DNA of 64,000 nucleotides, taken from assembly GCA_040880585.1 (NCBI GenBank), contig JBBDID010000035.1:1-64000 (forward strand). The letters are read 5' to 3'. Origin of the DNA: Paracrocinitomix sp040880585 (GTDB lineage: Bacteria > Bacteroidota > Bacteroidia > Flavobacteriales_D > Crocinitomicaceae). A model generated the notes under the pieces. It did no database searches and was not told the DNA's origin. It was given only the letters and a program-made list of their open reading frames with translations. Both the position numbers and the translations under genes were made by a program. How positions within the stretch are numbered: position 1 is the stretch's first letter; each line of letters starts with the position of its first letter. Positions 14,591 through 24,347 of this stretch are shown here, one piece after another.

Positions 14591-16912
14591 TTATCTAAAC
14601 CCATACTTTTCGGCTGTTTTTAAATTAAGTCCTGCTAAAAACTTATTTCTATCGGTTAGTTCCTTTTTCCCTTCTAAAAGATCAACCATAAAGCGATATT
14701 TATATGCGTCTAGTCTTTTATTTCTTTTGTCCCATTGTACAATTCTTTCAATGAGATCTATAGAGATTTCAACTTCTTTCTCTTTCTTGTCGTTGTCTGC
14801 ATTAAAGAAGTCGTCCATATCAAAAAACAATTCAGGGTTTCGTTCAGCAACTATATTTAAAATAGACTCTCCTTGATTAAGCTGAATATCAGTTATTTCT
14901 CTATTGTTTCTCATTTTACTACTTAGAGTAGAAGCCATATCATACTGATATTGGGTAAGGTTTTGAGTCTCTCTTCCCCAGTCTTCTATTTTCTTCCAAG
15001 TTTTAATATGTATTGATTTTAATCTATTCAATGAAGCCTCTATCTCAGCTTTTTGTGTTTCATCCTCTGTTAATTTTTTTCGCTTTTCAGATGATTTGTT
15101 TTCCAAATCTGTCTTTAAACTTTCCAAGTCAATGTTGAAATCCTCATTTTTGATTGCATTCCAACATTCTTCTTTTTTTGCCCACTCTCCATATAAAGAA
15201 CCAGGAGCTTGGGTTTTGATATAATCTTCTAATTTAGACATTACCTCATGGAGCTTGCTTTTAAGAATCTCGCTTAAGGATTGTTGTTTCCAGATTTTGT
15301 ATAGGTCAAGTTTATAATCCAACTTGAGACCCAACCAAGCTATTGAATAGGGCACTGTTATGTATCGCATATCACCAATTGCATTTGGTTTTACACCGTA
15401 AATTTTTTCAGCATTTTTAAATAATAATGCTTTGGCAACTAAATCTTCAAACCAAATATTGTCAGCCTTGAAACTGAAATTATAATTCAAGAATTGAGCA
15501 TAATTTTTTTGACTGCCCCGAACAACGATATGTGGTCCAACAACTAATTTCTTACCATTATAAACTTCTTCATATGAGTTGATGTATTTTGCAAGTAGCT
15601 CTTTAGTAAACATTTGACTTCTTGGGTTCTGCTTGTCAAATTGTTTCCTCTTTGATGGAGTTATTCCGAATCGGTTTCTATCATTTTTATACTGCCCTCT
15701 TGAACGCTCAAAGAACCAACGTGTTTGAGTTGTTTCACCTGAAATCGGTGGTGCCCAAATGGTTCTTGACAGTTTTTCAATCAGTACGTGGTTTTCTCTG
15801 TTCGAACTTAAATCAGAAGCTGAAACACGATTTTGAGTGTTTGCATATTCTGCTATGCGTCCTACTATTTCAGAAAAATTCTCCCTGTTTTTTACAATCG
15901 TTAGTTTTACAGGCACAAACACATTACTAATATCTACTTTATCTTTTTTCCAAGTATGGTAAACAGATGCTGTTGTTTGACCGCCATTTACAATTTGAAA
16001 ATCTTTTACTTGAGCAATTGCTTTTCCTTGATTATTTGGTAAATCTGAGATAGTAACTTCTTCGGCAGTAGCTGCTATACCATTGTTAAAGGCCATAAAC
16101 ATATGCTGCTCTTTCAGTATAGTATTGCGAATACCTTTGTTTATTTTTCCAGTGAATTGAAGAAATGAACGAACATTTTGCTCCAGAAGCCTTGCTCCAT
16201 ATTGCTCATAAATATCTGCTAGTGCAAGACCTGGAATAATTGCAAGCCAAGATTGATAATCAGAATTTTCAGTTTCATTAACAATACAAGGAACTTTATA
16301 TCCAGACTGTTCAAAGTTGATTTCAATCGGTACTCTTGATTTGTCTGAAAGATTGAAAAGATAGTTTATGTCAATTGTTCTATAAAAAACCGTGTAACCT
16401 GCAACTGTATCAGAAATTTTTAAATCAGCTTTTACTTCACCATTCGTAATTAAGAAGATATTTACTCGAGTTAAATATTCTTTGACTTCTGGAACATTCG
16501 CTAAAGTTTGAGCAAGGTCAAATATTTCTGAACTTTCCTCAATTTCATTTACGTAATCTTTATAAATGGCATTCCTGAAAAACTTTACGGCTCGATCAAC
16601 CGTCTTATCAGCATCACCTTTTGTAACACCTTGGATAGTTGAATCACCATTATATATTGTTACAAACAAGTCCAAAGTTTCGTAATTTTCATAAAGAGAA
16701 TAGCCGTTTATTTTATGTTCGACACCCCTTTTGCTAATCTTTTCATCAAAACAAACTCTATAGTTTTCAGTCTCACCAGCATCTGATAAGTAAGACAATG
16801 CTAATTCCGTAAAAACTTGCTCAGGATTTGTTCCTTCTTCCTCTGTAACTAAGGTTGAGTTAATCTCTTCTTGAATGTCTATATAGAACTTTTGTAATTC
16901 TTTGTTTTCCAT
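14591..16912 (-). CDS. AIPR-family protein (abortive phage infection-like)
   Basis: A 773-aa protein, the last gene of the defence operon. It carries the AIPR core: an FNNGIAATAE motif at 275-284 and QIVNGGQTTAS at 306-316, both hallmark sequences of the family, followed by AEYANTQNRVSASDLSSN. The family was named after a lactococcal abortive infection protein and is often paired with Z1, DUF4420 and MORC-like ATPase genes next to DNA methyltransferases. The molecular activity is not established. The C-terminal ~200 residues are strongly helical and charged and may be a coiled-coil scaffold. It starts 7 nt after the DUF4420 stop. Confidence 0.9.
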   Translation of the reverse strand: MENKELQKFYIDIQEEINSTLVTEEEGTNPEQVFTELALSYLSDAGETENYRVCFDEKISKRGVEHKINGYSLYENYETLDLFVTIYNGDSTIQGVTKGDADKTVDRAVKFFRNAIYKDYVNEIEESSEIFDLAQTLANVPEVKEYLTRVNIFLITNGEVKADLKISDTVAGYTVFYRTIDINYLFNLSDKSRVPIEINFEQSGYKVPCIVNETENSDYQSWLAIIPGLALADIYEQYGARLLEQNVRSFLQFTGKINKGIRNTILKEQHMFMAFNNGIAATAEEVTISDLPNNQGKAIAQVKDFQIVNGGQTTASVYHTWKKDKVDISNVFVPVKLTIVKNRENFSEIVGRIAEYANTQNRVSASDLSSNRENHVLIEKLSRTIWAPPISGETTQTRWFFERSRGQYKNDRNRFGITPSKRKQFDKQNPRSQMFTKELLAKYINSYEEVYNGKKLVVGPHIVVRGSQKNYAQFLNYNFSFKADNIWFEDLVAKALLFKNAEKIYGVKPNAIGDMRYITVPYSIAWLGLKLDYKLDLYKIWKQQSLSEILKSKLHEVMSKLEDYIKTQAPGSLYGEWAKKEECWNAIKNEDFNIDLESLKTDLENKSSEKRKKLTEDETQKAEIEASLNRLKSIHIKTWKKIEDWGRETQNLTQYQYDMASTLSSKMRNNREITDIQLNQGESILNIVAERNPELFFDMDDFFNADNDKKEKEVEISIDLIERIVQWDKRNKRLDAYKYRFMVDLLEGKKELTDRNKFLAGLNLKTAEKYGFR

Positions 16913-16919
16913 AAAAATG

Positions 16920-17915
16920 CTATTGTATTTCCCCTAAAAGAGTTTCTTGGTTTATTCTCCATTCTTCTGATTCGGATAGAACAATTGAATATTTCACATC
17001 ACCCACACCAATCGGAATTTGGCTTTCGGTTATTCTTGGAAAATTTCCAAAAACTCGGTATGAGTTTTCTTGGCGAATGGTATAACCTCTTTCTTCATAC
17101 AGAGGCCTATGTACTTCGTAATATCCCGATTCTAATAGTTTTAGCTTAAATAGATTGTTAGCCATTGTATTCTCTTTCAACATCTCCGAAACTTCATCAA
17201 CAAGAAAATTCAATGATTCTCCATTTCCAACTCTAATGTCGAGTGAAAGATGATACAGAAATATTTTTTCAATGATGGAATCATCCAACTGACGTTCACT
17301 AGTGACATGAATTTTTTGATGATTATTTCCGTGCGTGGTTTTTACTTCAACTGCCCAATTTGAATACTGAAAGTCTTGAATTGACTTCTCAGGACCAAGC
17401 CAAGATTTGAGGCAGTAGTTTTTATCAGATGTATTGTTCAAGAAAAAACGCAAAAAATAAATCTCACCGTAAAGACCTCTTTGTGCTTCATCTGATAAAC
17501 CTTGCTTACCAACTTTTTCAAATAAGGATTGCCATTTCGCCAAACGTTCTAATAATTTCTCTACTAAAGTTTGCTCCGTTGATACTTCTGATACTCCAAA
17601 AATCAAATCTTCACATAGGGTAGAAAAAATGTCTTTGTGCTGTTTATTGAGTAATAGAATGAGTAAGAATTTCTTTGATTTATCTCTTTCATCAGACAGT
17701 GTTTCTATTTTGATGTCTTTGAGTTTGTTCCATTGATTTTCGTCAAAAGAGAATGAAGCACTTATTCTAAAAGCGACACACCGCAGTTTTTCTGGAGCTT
17801 TTAAAGCTATAAATACATCCGGCAAAACTTCTGCGGAATATCGCTTATAAAGCAATCCTGAGTGACTGAAATTATCACCCTCTAAACCGAGCCAAATATT
17901 TTCAATCTTCGTCAT
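16920..17915 (-). CDS. DUF4420 PD-(D/E)XK nuclease-like protein
   Basis: A 331-aa protein from the ATG at 17915 (MTKIENIWLGLEGDNFSHSG); upstream in-frame ATGs at 17921 and 17948-17954 would extend the overlap with the Z1 gene. The C-terminal half has a PD-(D/E)XK-type arrangement: Glu151 in GLYGEIYFLRFFL, Asp181 in IQDFQYSNW, and Glu190-Val-Lys192 in WAVEVKTTHG. In this class these residues bind the metal and cut DNA. DUF4420 is a recurrent partner of Z1 and AIPR proteins in methyltransferase-linked systems, where it is the likely restriction nuclease. It overlaps the Z1 gene by 14 nt, so the two are probably translated together. Confidence 0.9.
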   Translation of the reverse strand: MTKIENIWLGLEGDNFSHSGLLYKRYSAEVLPDVFIALKAPEKLRCVAFRISASFSFDENQWNKLKDIKIETLSDERDKSKKFLLILLLNKQHKDIFSTLCEDLIFGVSEVSTEQTLVEKLLERLAKWQSLFEKVGKQGLSDEAQRGLYGEIYFLRFFLNNTSDKNYCLKSWLGPEKSIQDFQYSNWAVEVKTTHGNNHQKIHVTSERQLDDSIIEKIFLYHLSLDIRVGNGESLNFLVDEVSEMLKENTMANNLFKLKLLESGYYEVHRPLYEERGYTIRQENSYRVFGNFPRITESQIPIGVGDVKYSIVLSESEEWRINQETLLGEIQ

Positions 17916-20691
17916 CTCCATAATCTTCAAAATCTTCTTCAACGACATCATCAAACTTATCTAGCAACTCTTCATTTATTGCATAAGAAACCGGGGCGTT
18001 GTAATTACTTTTTGGGAAACTTATTGCATAGCCAACAAATGGGTTAGTACCGTCAGGTAGGGGGTAGAATTTCAAACTCTCTTTGGTGTCCAATAAATAG
18101 ATTAAAAGTAGCGGCTTTTTAGGGTCGCGTAACTCGTTTCTCACAATTTGACCTTTAGGGTAGGAAGCTGTTCCAGGTTTCGTCCTGCGCTGGTTTGTTA
18201 TTTCTAAAGCCCTTGTTTTTTCTTCTTCTGAAAAATCTATAAACTCATCCCAAGGACTTATAATATGCGATTTTCTTAAATAATAAATTTGTTCATTTGA
18301 ATTTTGTTCACTTCCATCTTCAGTTCTAAGCCATTGACCAATGGATGTTTCTTGACCATTTATATTTAAGGAAGAACTGTTCTTGGCATTTGGTTTTGAC
18401 ATTAATGCTATTCTCCAATCAGTTAATTCATTGTTATTTAATTGTGAATTTATGAATTGTATAATTTTTTTAGGTTCAGCTTTTTTCAGGTTTTCAATTG
18501 ATTGCATACCTTCAAAGAAACTTATTACTAGGGATGCAGGAATATCAAACCATAACAGAGCATTTTCTTTTTCCTGAAAATTAGATGGTAATCTTGAAAT
18601 AAAATTTCGAAGAGTGTTTAAATTATTATTAATAACGGGTATTTCTTTTATAAATTCATAGGATTCAACTAATCTTCCAGCCCAAGAAATTTGTACTGTT
18701 ATTGCATTCCGCATTTTATTAATTGCTGATATCATTAATCCATCTGGAGAAGTTCTTATTTTTAAGGCATATTGTTCTGGTGTTGATCCTGCAATATCTG
18801 ACATATAATCAAATTCCTCCCGTAACTCTTCTGATGCAAGGGTAATGTGACAAAACCACTCATTTAATTCTCTACTTGTGTATAATCGACATAAATCAGC
18901 ATATCCACCTCTATAACCAAACCAGCGCCCCATTTGCATTAATGTGTCATACATTCGTGAAGCACGTAAGTAGTAACTAACCGAAAGACCTTCTAACGTC
19001 AAACCTCTGGATAATTTATTTCCACCAACCGCAATTACTGATAATCCGTTTTTATGGTCAAAATAGTCAAGTGCTTCACCCGAACCACCGTGTATTGATT
19101 TCACTTCAATTCTTGCAGCAGCATCATTCAAATGTTGCAAAACTTCGCTCCATTTATGAACTTGAATTTGGGAATCTAAACTTTTGAATTCTGAATCTAA
19201 AATTTGTTGAGATACTGTTACATAAGACCTATATCCATTTTCGTCTTGTTCAAATGTTGATTGAAACTCATCTAAAATGACTGAATCATTTTGGTCAATA
19301 CCTCTTCTGTAGTAAATAAATTGATTAGACACGAGTTCCGCAATATGATCTTGCCAAAGAACAAACCTTGAAACGTGAATAAGCATAGAGTTATGAACTG
19401 TTGTTTGTCCTCTTAATCTCCTTATGGCACAAGTGATAATAAAGCAGCGTATTGCTCTTTTTAAGGATTCTGGAAGCGAAGATGGTTTTTGGTCATCCTT
19501 TTTATGTCTATCAGGAACAAAATCTCTGTAATCATTGATTCTATTGACAATTGGAAGAACTGTGTTGGAAGCTTCGTCTTCTTCCAATGGACTAAAACCA
19601 AAAACCTTTTCAGGGCCTATGTAATTTGAAGGTGCTGGAATATTTTTTATGAAGTTTCTTGGGAATAAGTTTTGGTCGTCCAATGGAATAAAAATATTGG
19701 CGAATGGAGTGGCAGTATAACCGACATACGCATTTTTACCAAAGAGATTAAGTATTTGAGTTATCCATCCGTTAATAGAACTTTGTCGTTCAGGATCGTT
19801 TGAAATATTTATTGAAGCGTTATCTGCTTCATCATCAATAAGTAAAAGTGATTTGTTCCGAATTACACGTCCAAGTTCGCTATCTTCATTAGCTTGTGCT
19901 CCCAACCATTGATAAATTCTACGAAGCACATGCGGATTCTTTTTTATTACTGCTACAATAGGTTCAGAAGTGTTAAAGTTTAAACCTAATGCGTTTGCTG
20001 CCCCTTGGGTAAAGTCTCCCTTCTCAATACTTGAGGTTAAAGAATGGGCAACTATCGGAGAGCCAAAGTAAGGGTCGCCAACTCCAATTTGAATACTTCT
20101 TTGGTCAAATGCTCTGGTATGTTGTGTATCAAATCCTAAAAAACTTTCGTCAATCCTTATTTGCGTTTGGCTCCTAAGATTATTATGAATTCCAGCTAAA
20201 ACAATGATTAATCCAAAACCAGCATCTGCAGATTTACAAATAAGCCCTGTATAATTTGCTGTTTTACCCGATTGCACTTGCCCAACGACTAATCCTTTTT
20301 TATTAATTGTAGCCTTAAGTGATGGGTCGAAAAAGTTATCAAGAATGCTGTCTGTTATTCTGTCTAGTTTATTTATTACATCTGGTGCAAAATTCTTTTC
20401 TATTTCCAAATACTCTCTATACCTTCCCCAAAACCCATTTTCAAAATCAATATCGGCCCGTTTTTCATTTAACCAAGGATTATTTTCGTCCTCCTTTAAA
20501 ATCGTTCCAAACTCATCTTGTCTAATTGTATAAAGTTCTTCAATTCTTCTAATGAGCATTTCACGATTCTCATTCACGAAATACTTCATTTTAAGAACTT
20601 CATCAACTGCATCTTCAATTTCTTCTCTAGTGAAGGAAGAACTATCGGATAAAAGTTGTCTAATATTTTTTATCGGGTCTTTTTTACTCAT
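17902..20691 (-). CDS. Z1-domain superfamily II helicase-like ATPase
   Basis: A 929-aa protein of the Z1 family. Helicase motifs are clear: Walker A GQVQSGKT at 137-144, Walker B/DEAD-like IDDEAD at 285-290, motif III GYTATPF at 324-330, motif V GGNKLSRG at 556-563, and motif VI QMGRWFGYRG at 586-595 with its arginine finger. It is therefore an ATP-driven DNA translocase or remodeller. In related systems the Z1 protein is thought to couple DNA sensing to cleavage by partner nucleases. It overlaps the ATPase gene by 8 nt upstream and DUF4420 by 14 nt downstream. The acidic C-terminus (DDVVEEDFEDYGDDED) is unusual and may be an interaction tail. Confidence 0.93.
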   Translation of the reverse strand: MSKKDPIKNIRQLLSDSSSFTREEIEDAVDEVLKMKYFVNENREMLIRRIEELYTIRQDEFGTILKEDENNPWLNEKRADIDFENGFWGRYREYLEIEKNFAPDVINKLDRITDSILDNFFDPSLKATINKKGLVVGQVQSGKTANYTGLICKSADAGFGLIIVLAGIHNNLRSQTQIRIDESFLGFDTQHTRAFDQRSIQIGVGDPYFGSPIVAHSLTSSIEKGDFTQGAANALGLNFNTSEPIVAVIKKNPHVLRRIYQWLGAQANEDSELGRVIRNKSLLLIDDEADNASINISNDPERQSSINGWITQILNLFGKNAYVGYTATPFANIFIPLDDQNLFPRNFIKNIPAPSNYIGPEKVFGFSPLEEDEASNTVLPIVNRINDYRDFVPDRHKKDDQKPSSLPESLKRAIRCFIITCAIRRLRGQTTVHNSMLIHVSRFVLWQDHIAELVSNQFIYYRRGIDQNDSVILDEFQSTFEQDENGYRSYVTVSQQILDSEFKSLDSQIQVHKWSEVLQHLNDAAARIEVKSIHGGSGEALDYFDHKNGLSVIAVGGNKLSRGLTLEGLSVSYYLRASRMYDTLMQMGRWFGYRGGYADLCRLYTSRELNEWFCHITLASEELREEFDYMSDIAGSTPEQYALKIRTSPDGLMISAINKMRNAITVQISWAGRLVESYEFIKEIPVINNNLNTLRNFISRLPSNFQEKENALLWFDIPASLVISFFEGMQSIENLKKAEPKKIIQFINSQLNNNELTDWRIALMSKPNAKNSSSLNINGQETSIGQWLRTEDGSEQNSNEQIYYLRKSHIISPWDEFIDFSEEEKTRALEITNQRRTKPGTASYPKGQIVRNELRDPKKPLLLIYLLDTKESLKFYPLPDGTNPFVGYAISFPKSNYNAPVSYAINEELLDKFDDVVEEDFEDYGDDED

Positions 20692-22165
20692 TTATTAAAA
20701 ATTCAATGTATTCTGGATAGAAATTATATGGTTCGGTATTTAATATTCTTGCCTTTGCTTTTTCAATAGATAATCCACTTGTTACAAAACCATTGAAAAG
20801 CTTTTGCATTGTTTCTTTTATCGCATTGTGGTCTATCCCTTCAAAAGGTTGACCGTGTGGTTTTTCATTTTCGCTTTCTTGAAGAGTGATTAAGGGGACA
20901 GGTATTGTTTCCTCAATGAACTGAATTACCTTTTCAATGTCCTTTTTCAAATCGCCAGCGTTGGAAAGCAATTCATTTAAAAGAGGATGTTTGCGGTTGA
21001 TTTTATAAAAACGCTTGCCGTGCCTAGCTCTTTCTTCCCAGAAGGGAAAATATTCATCCGAAGCCAATTTGCGTTTAAGCACTTTTCCTTTGTGTCTATA
21101 AACTTCAACTGCTTGGTTTCGTGCCTCCTTTGCAAGTGCTAAAATCTGTTCACGGTAAATTGAAGGTGGTCTGGCAATAGATTTCTTGATGTCGATTTGC
21201 CAATCCTCATCAAAGTTATTTGGTAAATCAATCTGAATTCTACAAAGATCATAATGTCCTTCCCTTTTAAAAAGTCCAAGCCAGTCACCTGCAACTAATA
21301 ATCTTCGATTTCTGTAAACATAGAAGCCTTGATGAGCTGTCCAACTATCTTTAGGACCTTTTCCATAGTTGTATTGTTCAGCAGAAAGTTTTGACCTGTG
21401 TGGTAGCACAAAACCTTTGATTCTAATTGAACCACTTTCTAATCTCGTTTCAGGCTTGCTTTGTAAATTGTCTATGCCTATCATAAATGGATCCCAAGAT
21501 TTGATTTCACGTTCACGGAAGAATATTTTTAAACCTTCGTCCATGTATCTGTGAAACACCATTGATAAGTGAGATTTAACGGAATCCATAATTCCTAAAA
21601 ACTTACTTTTGGCTTCTACACTGTCTACATTAGTGCCTTTTGTGAGTCTATCTAAATCCCACCAAACAACACAAGTTCCTGTTTCTAAAGATTCGATTTT
21701 TTGAGTCCAATTTTCTTCGTCTGGAATATATCTAATTAATTTCCATGCTTGTGATTGGTTTACATAATCTAAATCCCAAGTCCAAAATACAGGCTTGTAG
21801 TCTTTTGCTTTTGAAAAAACTGTGAATTTTCGTGTCTGGGAAAATGAGGCAGTTTTTAATCCCAATCCAAATCGTCCTAAATCGTTACTACTTCTTTCAT
21901 CTAATGGATTTCTACTTCCAGGTCGCATAGCTTGAATGAGTTGCTCATTATTCATCCCTGTACCATCATCCAAAATAGACAATGTTGTGTTTGAACCTTT
22001 CCAATTGTAATCTATCCAGATATTCTTTGCCCCGGCAGTAATTGAATTATCAATGATGTCAGCAATGGCAGTTTCGATAGAATAACCAATTGCACGAAAG
22101 GTTTCAATCATTGAGCTTGCTTCTGGCTCAGCAGAAGTGGAGGGTATGTTGGAGTAGTCAATCAT
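20684..22165 (-). CDS. MORC/MutL-like GHKL ATPase
   Basis: A 493-aa protein with an N-terminal GHKL ATP-binding domain: motif I ADIIDNS at 35-41, motif II DDGTGM at 66-71 and the ATP lid GRFGLGLKTAS at 97-107. This is the HATPase_c_3 branch related to MutL, Hsp90 and the eukaryotic MORC proteins. An S5-like transducer follows (about residues 230-350), then a helical C-terminal part. GHKL proteins of this type dimerise on ATP binding and may clamp DNA. ATG at 22163-22165 lies one base before a run of N that appears to be an assembly artefact. Once that is removed, the start overlaps the DUF3883 stop by 8 nt (ATGATTGA). Confidence 0.92.
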   Translation of the reverse strand: MIDYSNIPSTSAEPEASSMIETFRAIGYSIETAIADIIDNSITAGAKNIWIDYNWKGSNTTLSILDDGTGMNNEQLIQAMRPGSRNPLDERSSNDLGRFGLGLKTASFSQTRKFTVFSKAKDYKPVFWTWDLDYVNQSQAWKLIRYIPDEENWTQKIESLETGTCVVWWDLDRLTKGTNVDSVEAKSKFLGIMDSVKSHLSMVFHRYMDEGLKIFFREREIKSWDPFMIGIDNLQSKPETRLESGSIRIKGFVLPHRSKLSAEQYNYGKGPKDSWTAHQGFYVYRNRRLLVAGDWLGLFKREGHYDLCRIQIDLPNNFDEDWQIDIKKSIARPPSIYREQILALAKEARNQAVEVYRHKGKVLKRKLASDEYFPFWEERARHGKRFYKINRKHPLLNELLSNAGDLKKDIEKVIQFIEETIPVPLITLQESENEKPHGQPFEGIDHNAIKETMQKLFNGFVTSGLSIEKAKARILNTEPYNFYPEYIEFLINE

Positions 22166-22166
22166 T
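22112..22166. repeat. 55-bp duplicate left of the N gap
   Basis: Bases 22112-22166 are identical to 22267-22321 on the other side of the 100-N run. The exact length of 55 nt is a typical assembler k-mer overlap. This is one physical sequence printed twice, not a biological repeat. It encodes the first residues of the ATPase and, in the other copy, the end of the DUF3883 gene. Confidence 0.92.
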
Positions 22167-22266
22167 NNNNNNNNNNNNNNNNNNNNNNNNNNNNNNNNNN
22201 NNNNNNNNNNNNNNNNNNNNNNNNNNNNNNNNNNNNNNNNNNNNNNNNNNNNNNNNNNNNNNNNNN
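22167..22266. other. Artificial assembly gap (100 N)
   Basis: Exactly 100 N, the default size for a gap of unknown length, placed between two identical 55-nt sequences. Joining the contigs through that overlap removes 155 positions and restores the ATGATTGA overlap between the DUF3883 and ATPase genes. No missing gene need be assumed here. Confidence 0.92.
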
Positions 22267-22321
22267 TGAGCTTGCTTCTGGCTCAGCAGAAGTGGAGGGT
22301 ATGTTGGAGTAGTCAATCATT
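22267..22321. repeat. 55-bp duplicate right of the N gap
   Basis: The second printing of the 22112-22166 sequence. It runs directly into the 3' end of the DUF3883 gene (stop TGA on the minus strand at 22313-22315). Confidence 0.92.
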
Positions 22322-23092
22322 TATACTTTGTAATTCGTTGTTTGACACACTCCATTGTACTTGGACTGTTTGTATTATATTCTTTCTTGGATTTAATCTT
22401 GAAAACGGGTCATTAATGAAAGAAAGTTCAGGCAATTCATTAATGTTGGTCACAAGACAAACAGTATATTTTACTCTTTCCAGTTTAGCCGTTTCCCATT
22501 CCTTATTTGTAAATAGAAGCCCACCCAAATTGCCAGCAAGTCCTTTAACTTCAATGAAATGTGATGCGGATTCTGTTTTAATTTCAAAATCATAACCACA
22601 TCCTAAATCTCTTGTGTCGATTAACTCACCGCCAAATGGTAAGTTGTTTTTTCTATGATATTCGATAAAAAATTGTTCGGCTTTTTTTCCAGTTGGGCCT
22701 CTTAGTATAAATGATGAATTTTTGTCCTTATCGGAATTTTCATCTGCTATGGACAACAAGTGATTTAAATTTTCGGTGTCGCTTTGAATTTTTCCAGATA
22801 AAATATCTTCTACAATTGCTCTAATTTCAGGCTCGTCCAAATTTTCAAGTGCTAAAGCCACATTAGTCCGGCTTGGACTCATAGGTCTTTGATACCAACC
22901 AGCTCTGTAACCAAACAAAGGGTCGAATTCATCTCTCCAATTTCGCACTGAATGTTTTTTTACATCTAGTTTAGTGCTTATATCTATAAAAGAGGATTCC
23001 CAGTTCTTATAACCAAGATTTTTGAGAGCTATTTTATCAAATCTTGCAAGATAATAAGCTACATATAAAGTGAGTTTGTGGTTAATTTCCAT
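22313..23092 (-). CDS. DUF3883 nuclease-like protein
   Basis: A 259-aa protein. The C-terminal ~120 residues form a DUF3883 domain with a PD-(D/E)XK look: helix KKAEQFFIEYHRKN, then DLGCGYDFEIKTESASHFIE and VKG, giving Asp168, Glu181 and Lys183. The N-terminal half (YKNWESSFIDISTKLDVKKH then SVRNWRDEFDPL) resembles a helix-turn-helix or DNA-recognition domain. It would be the second nuclease candidate of the operon besides DUF4420, or a DNA-recognition subunit. It overlaps the methyltransferase stop by 11 nt (ATGGAAATTAA). Its 3' end is complete on the right side of the gap. Confidence 0.85.
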   Translation of the reverse strand: MEINHKLTLYVAYYLARFDKIALKNLGYKNWESSFIDISTKLDVKKHSVRNWRDEFDPLFGYRAGWYQRPMSPSRTNVALALENLDEPEIRAIVEDILSGKIQSDTENLNHLLSIADENSDKDKNSSFILRGPTGKKAEQFFIEYHRKNNLPFGGELIDTRDLGCGYDFEIKTESASHFIEVKGLAGNLGGLLFTNKEWETAKLERVKYTVCLVTNINELPELSFINDPFSRLNPRKNIIQTVQVQWSVSNNELQSIND

Positions 23093-24347
23093 TTATCACT
23101 TTTTTTAATGCTTTGGCAATTTCTTTCGCCATCAAAGGCGGAACAGCATTCCCAATTTGTTTAAATGCAGCCGTTCTATTGGCACCTTCTTTTTCCCCTT
23201 CAAAGTAATAGTCGTCAGGAAATGATTGTAGGCGAGCAGCTTCTCTTACACTAAGGGATCTATTTTGCTTACTGTCAGGATGAATATAATAATGACCATC
23301 TTTGGCAATATGAGCAACAACAGTTTGTGAGTACGGCAAATCTGCTGCTACAACTTTAAATCTGTCAAAAAATGAAGTACGATTATTGTGTGTTTTCAGC
23401 CTTTCGGGTAAATCATTGTAGTTCAACCGCTCTTGTTTTTTCTCCCATTTCTGAACGGCTATTTTGTAAATTTCTTTGTCTTGTTCTCTATGTGGTCGTG
23501 CAACGTGTTGGGTTAAAATGTCAATTCCATTGCGTAAAGCGTGAGATTTGAGGTACTCGGTTGTTTCTGTTTTGTATTTCAAAAATTTGTCTGCACCCTC
23601 GCCAGCTTTTATAACTGGTAAATCGTTCAATAAGTCTTTAACTAAATAATTACTTTCACTCGCAATCTCCTCTATGTTTGGAATACTAATCTTTCTGTTT
23701 TTTTGCCAGCCAAGGATGATAATCCGTTTTCTGTTTTGCAATACGCCAAAGTTTCTTGCTTCAAGGGTATGCAGTTTTATGTGGTAGCCTTTTTTGTTAA
23801 AAATCTTCTCCATTTCTTTGAGATAGTGTCCACCTTTGGCAGACTTTAATCCCAATACATTTTCAAATACAAACATTTTCGGCTTGTACCTTTCTAAATA
23901 TTCAGCATATTGAATAAAAAGATAATTTCTAGGGTCTCCTTCCATTTTAGTTTTCGATCGTGACCTTCCAACCAATGAATAGGCTTGGCAAGGAGGTCCA
24001 CCTATAATCAAATCAACTTTTTGAGTTCCTAAGCATTTATCTATTTGATTTTGAATTTCCTTATTGTTTTCATTTCCGATTGGTGCATTGATAACCGTTT
24101 CTAAAACTTCATTAGGCACACTTTTATAAAGTTCCTCGCGAGTAATTTCTCCCTTGAGATATGATATGTATGTTTTATACTTCTTATTAGATTTCAAATA
24201 ATGATAAGCAGCTCGAGTTTTTAGCGTGTTGCATGCAGACTTTTCGATTTCAACGTGGGCAATAGGTTCAAAACCAGCTTGGATAAACCCTTCCGAAAGT
24301 CCTCCTGCTCCAGCAAATAAGTCTATGAAATTCATTTTTTTATTCAT
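23082..24347 (-). CDS. DNA (cytosine-5-)-methyltransferase
   Basis: A 421-aa C5-cytosine methyltransferase with the ordered motifs of the Dcm/HhaI family: SAM-binding DLFAGAGGLS at 9-18, the catalytic GGPPCQAYS with Cys120, ENV at 162-164, RNFGVLQNRKR around residue 200, and the C-terminal QIGNAVPP near 405. The target-recognition region lies between. It transfers a methyl group to cytosine in a specific site, which would mark self DNA against the operon's nucleases. The recognition sequence cannot be read from the protein. An insertion of about 65 residues (roughly 45-110) separates motif I from the catalytic loop. It overlaps the Xre gene by 8 nt. Confidence 0.95.
   Translation of the reverse strand: MNKKMNFIDLFAGAGGLSEGFIQAGFEPIAHVEIEKSACNTLKTRAAYHYLKSNKKYKTYISYLKGEITREELYKSVPNEVLETVINAPIGNENNKEIQNQIDKCLGTQKVDLIIGGPPCQAYSLVGRSRSKTKMEGDPRNYLFIQYAEYLERYKPKMFVFENVLGLKSAKGGHYLKEMEKIFNKKGYHIKLHTLEARNFGVLQNRKRIIILGWQKNRKISIPNIEEIASESNYLVKDLLNDLPVIKAGEGADKFLKYKTETTEYLKSHALRNGIDILTQHVARPHREQDKEIYKIAVQKWEKKQERLNYNDLPERLKTHNNRTSFFDRFKVVAADLPYSQTVVAHIAKDGHYYIHPDSKQNRSLSVREAARLQSFPDDYYFEGEKEGANRTAAFKQIGNAVPPLMAKEIAKALKKVINGN

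Noticed and set aside
14272..14876. Plus-strand frames of 92-115 aa at the end of the AIPR gene
   Set aside because: They are shadows of the AIPR gene or of the GC-rich strip, with no recognisable protein features.
22112..22321. Biological direct repeat flanking a gap
   Set aside because: The exact 55-nt identity, 100-N spacer and restored gene overlap point to an assembly join, not a repeat.
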